Assembly: GCA_964651315.1 (NCBI GenBank)
Contig: CAZYXO010000001.1
Coordinates: 1-37,399, forward strand
DNA from: CAZYXO01 sp964651315
Lineage (GTDB): Bacteria; Bacillota_I; Bacilli_A; RF39; UBA660
Direction of reading: 5' to 3'
DNA: 37,399 nucleotides
Part shown: one piece after another, positions 31,736 through 37,399 of the stretch
How the letters are laid out: every line of letters begins with the position of its first letter
Numbering within the stretch: position 1 is the first letter of the stretch
Program-made: the position numbers and the translations under genes
Notes under the pieces: model-generated
The model's input: only the letters and a program-made list of their open reading frames with translations
What the model was told of the DNA's origin: nothing
Database searches by the model: none

Positions 31736-33208
31736 TTATTTAACTTCAAATATCACAAAATACTTATCACTATATATTAATTTATAATCAGCATTTGTAT
31801 GCAAATTTTGTGCTAACATAGCATTAGAATAAGTAATAATATGAGTAAATTCATATTTATTTAATAACTCTAAATAATTACTTTTACAAGTATGAATATC
31901 TCTACTATCATCTAAAATATCATAATCTAAACCACTAAATGCTTTAGTATATAAATCTGCTCTAGAATCAATAAAAACAGGAATATCTTTTAATAATAAA
32001 TAACTACCATAATTATAATCATTATATAATCTAATATTCTTAACATCTAAATTATTAAGAATATAATTACTAGCATCAACAGGATATTCATATTCATCAA
32101 TAAAATTAACTTTACTATTATTATAAATAATTAAACTAGATACACCACATAAACAAATACTAAGAACTATTATAAATACTTTAGAACATATTATATTTGT
32201 AATATTATTATTTACTTCTTCATTATTATTAAAGAAAGTACTAAGTATTCTACACATTGAAATAGTTCCGATAATAAGTAGAAAAGCAACGTGTCTACCA
32301 GATATAATTGACATAAATATTAAACCTAAAATCATAAATAAATCTCTTAATTTAATTTTAGTATTAGTAAATAAAACAATTAATAACGTTTCAATAATCA
32401 TAACAAGAGCAACAGGAGATTTAAATAAAGATAATGAATGATGTTCAAGTACATAATTAAGAGCATTACTTTGATTTAATTTAAATACATAAGTAAAAGC
32501 AGTATTACCAATAGGAGTAATAAAACCACATAAAACACTTAATAACATTATAATAACTAAATATTTAATATTCTTATTTTTATTTATTTCTAACTTATTA
32601 TTACTTTTAAATAATAAAGAACAAATATATTCACCAATAAAAGGTAAATATAAAATAAAGTAAAAAGACCAAGTAGCACAATGTATATTACATATTAATA
32701 AAGATATTAATATTAAAACAATAGAATATATTTTTAAATTCTTCTTATCTTGATATATTTTTTCTAAAGCATAAAACTCTATTACAAATAATATATAAGT
32801 TACTAATTGTGCTCTAGCAGTAACAAAGAAACTTAAACCAAACATACATAAAAGAATAAATATATAGGATACTAAATAATTTTTATTAAATTTAATATTT
32901 ATAAAATAAATTAATAACATTAATATAATAAATAAAACTATATTAGAAATATATATACCAGTTAAACCAAATAAGTTATATATAATTCCAATAAATACAT
33001 CATATAACCAATGAGGATATATATATAAAATATTATGAATAGAGAAATGATCTAACATATCTATTCCATTATCAAGTATTAGATTACCTATTTTAATTGT
33101 ATAAAAAGTATCATTTTCAAATACTTTTTTAGCAAGTGCTATACATAGTATAATTATTGTAAACATAGCAAGTATTAATAATCGTTTATTATTCTTATTA
33201 TTTTTCAT
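31736..33208 (-). CDS. Polytopic membrane protein, GT-C-like
   Basis: A 490-residue integral membrane protein with roughly 11-12 hydrophobic helices. The first loop has NDTFYTIKIGNLILDNGI followed by DHFSIHN and YPHWLYDVFIGIIY. An acidic motif in the first extracytoplasmic loop and a following Trp/His region recall GT-C glycosyltransferases that use lipid-linked sugars. The C-terminal 110 residues are soluble (NVKNIRLYNDYNYGSYLLL, then DSRADLYTKAFSG), as in such enzymes. No specific family is assigned with certainty. The ribosome binding site is weak (AAGAAG), and a TATAAT lies at 33239-33234 on the minus strand. Confidence 0.6.
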   Translation of the reverse strand: MKNNKNNKRLLILAMFTIIILCIALAKKVFENDTFYTIKIGNLILDNGIDMLDHFSIHNILYIYPHWLYDVFIGIIYNLFGLTGIYISNIVLFIILMLLIYFINIKFNKNYLVSYIFILLCMFGLSFFVTARAQLVTYILFVIEFYALEKIYQDKKNLKIYSIVLILISLLICNIHCATWSFYFILYLPFIGEYICSLLFKSNNKLEINKNKNIKYLVIIMLLSVLCGFITPIGNTAFTYVFKLNQSNALNYVLEHHSLSLFKSPVALVMIIETLLIVLFTNTKIKLRDLFMILGLIFMSIISGRHVAFLLIIGTISMCRILSTFFNNNEEVNNNITNIICSKVFIIVLSICLCGVSSLIIYNNSKVNFIDEYEYPVDASNYILNNLDVKNIRLYNDYNYGSYLLLKDIPVFIDSRADLYTKAFSGLDYDILDDSRDIHTCKSNYLELLNKYEFTHIITYSNAMLAQNLHTNADYKLIYSDKYFVIFEVK

Positions 33209-33279
33209 ATATTTTTACTTCTTTCTAAAACATATTATAAATAAAATGTCATAAAAAGTAAAATATTAAAATTTACTAC

Positions 33280-33308
33280 TTGTTTAATTACAAATTATAC
33301 TCTATAAT
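33280..33308 (+). promoter_or_regulatory. Promoter upstream of SipW-type gene 3
   Basis: TTGTTT (33280-33285), a 17-nt spacer, and a perfect TATAAT (33303-33308). It would give a leader of about 135 nt before the GTG start at 33451. The leader is A/T-rich with a weak stem only. Confidence 0.55.
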
Positions 33309-33450
33309 TTTTATTGTATGAAGGATGTCAAAAATTTTAGTTAACAGTATTTTTTTCAAAATTTTTTACTTTTGTGAAAAATATTTGAAAAAGTTATTGC
33401 CAAACAAAAAATTATTTGATAATATGTATACTAGGAGGAGGAAGAAAAAC

Positions 33451-34071
33451 GTGGAAAGAAAAAATACATTACTTTTAACAGTAATAGCAGTAGCTACATT
33501 ATTAGTAGCAGTAGTAGGTGCAACATTCGCATACTTTGCAAGTACTTATACTCAAAGTGGTAATGACCAAACAGTTAATGTTAGTACTAGAACAATGGCA
33601 ACTGTAACTTATACTACTGGAGCAAATATCCTTGCTGAAAATCAAGATTTAGTAAGTGGAGCAGGAGATAAAGTTTTAAGTTCAGGTGAATTTAATATTG
33701 CAGTAACTGCAGATACAGTAAGAAGTACTGAAATCACATTTGACATTGGAGTTAATTTTACTTCTAATAGTTTCGTACAAACACAAGCAGCTACAGATGC
33801 AACTAGAAATGATGTAGAATGTCAACTTTATAGTGGAACAACTTCAGGTTCATTAACAAAACTAGCAACTGTAGATTGTACTGGAAAAAGTGGTAAAGTT
33901 GTTTTAACAGATGATGCTGAAATTAATTTAGGCACTGCTTCTACAACATTCTATCGCTTAGATGTAGTTTTATTCAATGCTGAAACTGTTGAAAATACAA
34001 ATGTTGGTAAAAGTTTAACAGGAACAATTTATATCGAAGGATTAGATACTGCTATTACTGCAGCAATGTAA
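33451..34071 (+). CDS. Secreted protein with SipW-type signal peptide (3)
   Basis: A 206-residue exported protein. The SipW-type leader has a hydrophobic helix and GATFAYFASTYTQSGN at about residues 23-38. The mature part is Thr/Asn/Ser-rich with two cysteines (DVECQLYSG, TVDCTGKSG) spaced so that they could pair. I place the start at the GTG at 33451, since AGGAGGAGG (33433-33441) sits 9 nt before it; an in-frame ATG at 33325 has no such site and would add 42 non-signal residues. It has the same length as, and high similarity to, the gene at 35536. The function is unknown; a surface fibre or matrix role is a guess from the leader. Confidence 0.8.
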   Translation: MERKNTLLLTVIAVATLLVAVVGATFAYFASTYTQSGNDQTVNVSTRTMATVTYTTGANILAENQDLVSGAGDKVLSSGEFNIAVTADTVRSTEITFDIGVNFTSNSFVQTQAATDATRNDVECQLYSGTTSGSLTKLATVDCTGKSGKVVLTDDAEINLGTASTTFYRLDVVLFNAETVENTNVGKSLTGTIYIEGLDTAITAAM

Positions 34072-34094
34072 TTCTAAATTTAAAATGGAAAATT

Positions 34095-34120
34095 AAAAGG
34101 ATGATTAATTCATCTTTTTT
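34095..34120 (+). terminator. Terminator after SipW-type gene 3
   Basis: Stem GATGA/TCATC with extension by A-T and one G-U pair (about 34096-34104 with 34110-34118), then a T run. It starts about 24 nt after the stop codon. Confidence 0.7.
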
Positions 34121-34363
34121 AATGCTTTAATATAGTAATATTTATATATTAATTGTATTTTATATTACTCCAAGTTAATTGGTGCTCCACTGGGGCACTT
34201 ATTGGAACATAGGTAAGTTAATTAGTGAAACTAAAGGAATGTGATTGAACAAAGTATGGTGATTATGTTATAAAAAAGTGGGCGGACAGGTTAACTGCAA
34301 AGTTTGGAAGTAATTATTCGATTAAATCACTTTGGAGATATAGGCAATTATATAAATCCTTTC

Positions 34364-34392
34364 CAATTATCGCCGCACTGCAGCGACAATTG
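34364..34392. repeat. DUF1016 palindrome, copy 1 (imperfect)
   Basis: Arms 34364-34377 and 34379-34392 (CAATTATCGCCGCA and TGCAGCGACAATTG) surround one base; 12 of 14 positions pair. It encodes the PIIAALQRQL segment. Confidence 0.85.
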
Positions 34393-34434
34393 AGTTGGTA
34401 GAGCAAAGTACGGACAATTATATTTTACTTTTCC

Positions 34435-34461
34435 AATTGTGCTGACAGTGTCGGCACAATT
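34435..34461. repeat. DUF1016 palindrome, copy 2
   Basis: Arms 34435-34447 and 34449-34461 (AATTGTGCTGACA and TGTCGGCACAATT) surround one base; 12 Watson-Crick pairs plus one G-U pair if transcribed. It encodes the IVLTVSAQL segment. Confidence 0.9.
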
Positions 34462-34617
34462 AAATTTATCACATATGGATATTTTAATTTCTATTAAAAA
34501 CCAAAATAAATAATCTATTTGTTAAATTTTTAAAATAATTAATTCTTGAGACAAAATTCGACAAATTAAACATAATTCTTATGATATTGTATACAACCAA
34601 GAAAGAGAAAAAGAATT

Positions 34618-35466
34618 ATGAATTACTATAATGAAATATATAAAATAGTAGAAAAAAGGGAAGTAAATAAAAAAGTAAGGGAAATAAAAGATAATAGTGA
34701 AAAACTAATGACTTATTGGAATATAGGCAAATTAATTAGTGAAGCCCAAGAGAGTGATCGAGCAAAGTATGGTGATTATGTTATAAAAAAGTGGGCAAAT
34801 CAGTTAACTGCAAAATTTGGAAGTGGGTATGGGATTCGGAAATTGTTTAAATCCAGAAAACTTTATCAAACATTTCCAATTGTGTCGGCATTGCCGACAC
34901 AATTAACATTATCTCATTTTGATGTTTTGTTTCCACTTAAAACTCAAGATAAAATCAATTATTATATCAATGAAACAATTCAAAATAATTTAGGTTATAG
35001 GCAATTAGAAGATTTAATAAAATCAAATGCATATGAAAGATTACCAGAAGATACTAAAAATAATATAAAAGTAATAGAAAATAAATATGAAGTAATACCT
35101 ATTAAAGATAATTTAAAGAATCCAATATCGATAATATATTCGAAGTTATGAATCAAATAGGTAAAGGAAATAGTTTAGTAGGTAAAGAATATAAAGTAAA
35201 TTATAAAGGTAAAACAAGATACATAGATATATTATTATTTAATATACCTAATAATTGTTATATAATATTAGAGTTTAAAATAAGAGAAATGAAAACTTAT
35301 GATATAACGCAAATAGAAGAATATATCAAAATAATAGATAATGAAATAAAAGAATGGCATCATAATAAAACAAGGAATAATTATATCTAAAGTAATAGAT
35401 AGTTATGTAATTACTTATATGAGTAATCCTAATATAGTTGCAACTACTTATAAATTAAAATGCTAA
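34618..35466 (+). pseudogene. Frameshifted DUF1016 / PD-(D/E)XK nuclease gene (YhcG family)
   Basis: YhcG-family proteins combine an N-terminal DUF1016 domain with a C-terminal PD-(D/E)XK nuclease domain. Here three frames are needed. 34618-35151 encodes the N-terminal domain (LMTYWNIGKLISEAQ, FPIVSALPTQLTLSHFDVL) and stops at SIIYSKL. 35148-35390 encodes the start of the nuclease domain, GKGNSLVGKEYKVNYKGK, TRYIDILLFN and CYIILEFKI, with the Asp and Glu-x-Lys core. 35374-35466 in a third frame gives GIIISKVIDSYVITYMS and the usual end. About 20-30 residues between the domains are missing. The 4-nt ATGA overlap of the first two frames could allow some coupled translation, but decay is more likely. 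Confidence 0.85.
34878..34904. repeat. DUF1016 palindrome, copy 3 (perfect)
   Basis: Arms 34878-34890 and 34892-34904 (AATTGTGTCGGCA and its exact complement) surround a single T. It encodes the PIVSALPTQL segment at the same protein position as copies 1 and 2. Confidence 0.95.
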
Positions 35467-35484
35467 CAAATATAAATAAAATAA

Positions 35485-35513
35485 TTGTAAAAAAGTTATT
35501 ATTTTGATATTAT
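35485..35513 (+). promoter_or_regulatory. Promoter of SipW-type gene 4
   Basis: TTGTAA (35485-35490), a 17-nt spacer, and TATTAT (35508-35513) with an upstream TG (extended -10), 22 nt before the gene. Confidence 0.6.
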
Positions 35514-35535
35514 AAATATAGTTAGGAGAATGAAA

Positions 35536-36156
35536 ATGGAAAAGAAAACAAGAATATTTATTTCAGTTGTTACTGTATTAACATTAATAGTTACATTAAT
35601 AGGTGCAACATTTGCATATTTTGCAAGTACATATACTCAAAGTGGAAACGCTCAAACAATTAATGTAACTACTAGAACAATGGCAACTATTACATATACT
35701 ACTGGAGCAAGTATTAATGGTTCTAATTTAACTTTAGCAAGTGGTGCAGGAGATAAGACATTAGCATCTGGAGAATTTAATATAGCAGTTACAAGAGATT
35801 CTGTTAAAACGGATGATGTTACATTTAAAATTGGAATAAACTTTACTAAAAACGAATTTATTCAAACTGAAAAAGCAACTACTGCAAATAGAAACGATGT
35901 AGAATGTAGATTATATAGTGGAACAACATCAGGGAATTTAACATTAGTTGGAACTGTAGATTGTACTGGTAAATCTGGAAATGTTGACATAAAAAATAAT
36001 GCTTCAATAAATATAGGAACAAATTCTACTACATATTATCGTATTGATATAGTTCTTTATAATGCAGGAACTGTAGATAATACAAATGTTGATAAAGAAT
36101 TATCTGGAACAATATATATTGATGGATTATCAACAGCATTAACAAATTTAAGATAA
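35536..36156 (+). CDS. Secreted protein with SipW-type signal peptide (4)
   Basis: A 206-residue paralogue of the protein at 33451, equal in length and colinear throughout. The leader is GATFAYFASTYTQSGNAQT at about residues 23-41, followed by TRTMATITYTTGAS. The two conserved Cys segments (DVECRLYSG, TVDCTGKSG) recur, and the C-terminus is GTIYIDGLSTALTNLR. There is no wall-anchor motif. The start is the ATG at 35536, spaced 7 nt from AGGAG; the ATG at 35530 is too close to it. Promoter and terminator flank it, so it is a single-gene unit. Probably a duplicate of gene 3. Confidence 0.8.
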   Translation: MEKKTRIFISVVTVLTLIVTLIGATFAYFASTYTQSGNAQTINVTTRTMATITYTTGASINGSNLTLASGAGDKTLASGEFNIAVTRDSVKTDDVTFKIGINFTKNEFIQTEKATTANRNDVECRLYSGTTSGNLTLVGTVDCTGKSGNVDIKNNASINIGTNSTTYYRIDIVLYNAGTVDNTNVDKELSGTIYIDGLSTALTNLR

Positions 36157-36160
36157 ATAA

Positions 36161-36191
36161 AAAAGATGTTTAGTTGTTTAAAACATCTTTT
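36161..36191. terminator. Bidirectional terminator between SipW-type gene 4 and the Panacea gene
   Basis: Stem AAAAGATGTTT/AAACATCTTTT (36161-36171 with 36181-36191) with flanking A and T runs. It adjoins the stop codons of the two convergent genes. Confidence 0.8.
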
Positions 36192-36934
36192 TATATACTT
36201 TCGTTTACGTGATATTTTCTTATAATATCATCTGTTATAACTTTATTTATTTCTAGTCCAGAACCAGATATGTTCCAAGGAGAATCTTTTTTATGAGTTA
36301 AATTTACTAATTCACTAGCACTATAATGTTTATATTTATCTAGGGTTTTATTTATACTAATTAATTTATTATAGCCATCTTTTGCTGCAAGAATTCTACT
36401 TCTACTTGGTAATTTATTTAAATTATTTCCATATTCTTTTTTATCATCTTCTTCATTTTTTATACAAAATTTCTTTTTATATTTTTTATAAATTGATTCT
36501 ACAATAGGACCTAATCTATAAGCATATATTTTATCTGAAAACAATTTATCATTTTCGTCACACAAGTAATCAGCATAACATAAATAAGCCAATTTTTGTA
36601 GTTTTAAATGTGTACAAGGCACAATACTAATGATATATTTTGCCAAATCCAAACCCGTAAGTTCTTTATCTGCAATAACTATTTTTGCAAATTCTTCTTT
36701 TGTATCGATTAATAAAGTATCATCAAAAAATGCATCTAGTTTTTTGATAGAATCAAAAGAATGAGAATTTGTTTGAATAAAATGTGTTGATATTGGAACA
36801 CTATAACCACAAGTTTCCATAATATATTTTATGTCATCTGGTACATTTTTTGCTTCCATATTATCACAATAATGCAAAACAATTCTTTTGCCAATAGAAT
36901 AAGCACTAGCCATAATAATATAATGTCCTATCAT
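36191..36934 (-). CDS. Panacea-domain (DUF4065) antitoxin, PanA-like
   Basis: A 247-residue protein. The Panacea (DUF4065, SocA-like) domain lies at about residues 105-225: HLKLQKLAYLCYADYLC, AYRLGPIVESIYKKYK, and ASELVNLTHKKDSPWNISG. Panacea proteins (PanA) neutralise diverse toxins, including toxic small alarmone synthetases. Residues 1-100 form an extension I do not recognise, starting GHYIIMASAYSIGKRIVLHY, possibly the toxin-specific or regulatory part. AAGGAGG lies 8 nt before the ATG. It begins 12 nt after the stop of a RelA/SpoT-domain gene on the same strand, making a two-gene toxin-antitoxin operon. The domain call is strong; the antitoxin role is inferred from the domain and partner. 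Confidence 0.85.
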   Translation of the reverse strand: MIGHYIIMASAYSIGKRIVLHYCDNMEAKNVPDDIKYIMETCGYSVPISTHFIQTNSHSFDSIKKLDAFFDDTLLIDTKEEFAKIVIADKELTGLDLAKYIISIVPCTHLKLQKLAYLCYADYLCDENDKLFSDKIYAYRLGPIVESIYKKYKKKFCIKNEEDDKKEYGNNLNKLPSRSRILAAKDGYNKLISINKTLDKYKHYSASELVNLTHKKDSPWNISGSGLEINKVITDDIIRKYHVNESI

Positions 36935-36946
36935 TTTGATTCCTCC

Positions 36947-37399
36947 TTAACTATTTTTATCTTCCCATTTAGTATATTCTTGTTTATATTTTTTATGTGA
37001 TAAGAAATTCCTATGTTCAAAATTTTTATTCCATAGTTGTAATTCCCATTGAAAGTTATTATTATTATCATTGCCAAAATATATATGTATAGCCTTATAT
37101 TCTTGCTTTTGTGAAAAAATACACTTTAAATTAGGATATTTTTCTTTTATAATTTTTAAAATTTCTTCATAAGTTATATTTGTATTCATTATCATTCTAA
37201 CACCAAATAAATCGTTTAAACATTTCTTTAATGGGATTTTTCCATTCTCGTGATTTAATGTATATTTTTCAATTTTAAATTGTATGGAATTTAATGCTTT
37301 AACTCTACAACTAATAACGTTTGTTGTGTTAAATGTTTTTAATACTTGTGATAATTCGTTAGAATATGTATTTATGAAATTTCTATAATTAATGACATA
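36947..37399 (-). CDS. Toxic small alarmone synthetase-like protein (RelA/SpoT domain), partial
   Basis: The reading frame is open from the stop at 36947 to the right edge of the window (150 codons without a start), so the N-terminus is missing; the internal ATG at 37195 falls in mid-domain. The translation shows a RelA/SpoT nucleotide-transfer core: SCRVKALNSIQFKI (the RxKxxxS ATP-binding motif), CLNDLFGVRMIM (usually DLAGIRII), EYKAIHIYFG (usually YxSxH), WELQLWN (the ExQ strand; R is W here) and SHKKYKQEY. No HD hydrolase domain is visible in this part. With a Panacea gene 12 nt downstream, it fits toxSAS toxins, which pyrophosphorylate tRNA 3' ends or make toxic alarmones. The exact subfamily and product cannot be set from this fragment. 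Confidence 0.82.
   Translation of the reverse strand, partial: YVINYRNFINTYSNELSQVLKTFNTTNVISCRVKALNSIQFKIEKYTLNHENGKIPLKKCLNDLFGVRMIMNTNITYEEILKIIKEKYPNLKCIFSQKQEYKAIHIYFGNDNNNNFQWELQLWNKNFEHRNFLSHKKYKQEYTKWEDKNS

Larger units (their letters stand above)
34197..34513 (+). pseudogene. Decayed DUF1016 (YhcG-like) nuclease gene fragments
   Basis: The 545-nt gap 34072-34617 holds, besides a terminator, remains of at least one more DUF1016 gene. Fragment 1 (34197-34401) translates as TYWNIGKLISE, then after a frame change KYGDYVIKKWADRLTAKFG, and ends FPIIAALQRQLSW before a stop. Fragment 2 (34430-34513) restarts at the same protein position, FPIVLTVSAQLNLSHMDIL, and ends at IKNQNK. Both match the N-terminal domain of the gene at 34618. 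Because fragment 2 re-enters at the FPI position, this looks like a recombined or repeated remnant rather than one simple decayed gene. Confidence 0.85.

Noticed and set aside
33325..33450. Longer N-terminus for SipW-type protein 3 from the ATG at 33325
   Set aside because: There is no ribosome binding site there; AGGAGGAGG points to the GTG at 33451, and the resulting length equals that of its paralogue.
34618..35390. Two separate intact genes or a programmed frameshift in the DUF1016 region
   Set aside because: The ATGA overlap is suggestive, but 20-30 expected residues are missing between the two domains and a second frame change occurs later, so decay explains it better.
1..37399. tRNA or rRNA genes, parS sites, prophage
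   Set aside because: No cloverleaf-like sequence with a T-loop consensus, no rRNA sequence, no 16-bp parS palindrome and no phage structural or integrase genes were seen by eye; a covariance-model scan was not possible.
1..37399. Mycoplasma-type UGA-tryptophan code
   Set aside because: Several genes end in TGA, no in-frame TGA occurs within core genes apart from the prfB frameshift, and RF2 is encoded.

Overview
The window is very AT-rich Bacillota (Firmicutes, class Bacilli) chromosomal DNA. UGA is a stop codon here: tsaB, yycJ and both FemAB genes end in TGA, and prfB carries the classical in-frame UGA frameshift site. This argues against a Mycoplasma-type code. Gene order from parA to ung follows the replication-origin flank of Bacilli: parA-parB, mscS, DUF951, ychF, rpsF-ssb-rpsR, then rplI-dnaB and yycJ-rlmH. 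I infer an uncultured, gut-type, low-GC Bacilli lineage (RF39-like or a neighbour); the lineage is not proven from sequence.

Region 1 (1-10046) is mostly core. It holds chromosome segregation (parA, parB), a mechanosensitive channel, DUF951, an AbgT-family transporter, the ribosome-associated GTPase YchF, a YwaF-like membrane protein, an rpsF-ssb-rpsR operon with its own promoter and a leader resembling the S6:S18-binding RNA, and a t6A operon (tsaE, tsaB and a RimI-TsaD fusion). Region 2 (10047-15612) looks like a cell-surface module: two proteins with SipW-type signal peptides, a 573-residue coiled-coil protein with a small partner, a class B sortase on the opposite strand, and a PrsA-like foldase.

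Region 3 (15613-21356) returns to the origin-flank core: rplI, dnaB, a LysM-G5-M23 peptidase, yycJ, rlmH, ung and a convergent lemA. rlmH contains a perfect 17-bp inverted repeat inside its reading frame. Region 4 (21441-27213) is envelope-related: a small unknown gene, a CapA-like protein, two tandem FemAB/MurM-like ligases, and a MurJ/YtgP-like flippase.

Region 5 (27253-37399) is accessory, with essential prfB embedded in it. It holds a cytoplasmic-looking NlpC/P60 protein, a RhuM-Fic protein only 13 nt upstream of prfB, a DUF4143 ATPase preceded by three 23-bp tandem repeats, a polytopic GT-C-like membrane protein, and two more SipW-type paralogues that bracket decayed DUF1016 (YhcG-like) nuclease genes. 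At the right edge is a toxin-antitoxin pair: a Panacea-domain (DUF4065) antitoxin and a RelA/SpoT-domain toxic small alarmone synthetase (toxSAS), whose gene runs off the window. The strongest leads are this toxSAS-Panacea pair and the three differing, arm-matched palindromes at the same codon position in the DUF1016 copies. No tRNA, rRNA, CRISPR array or insertion sequence was found.
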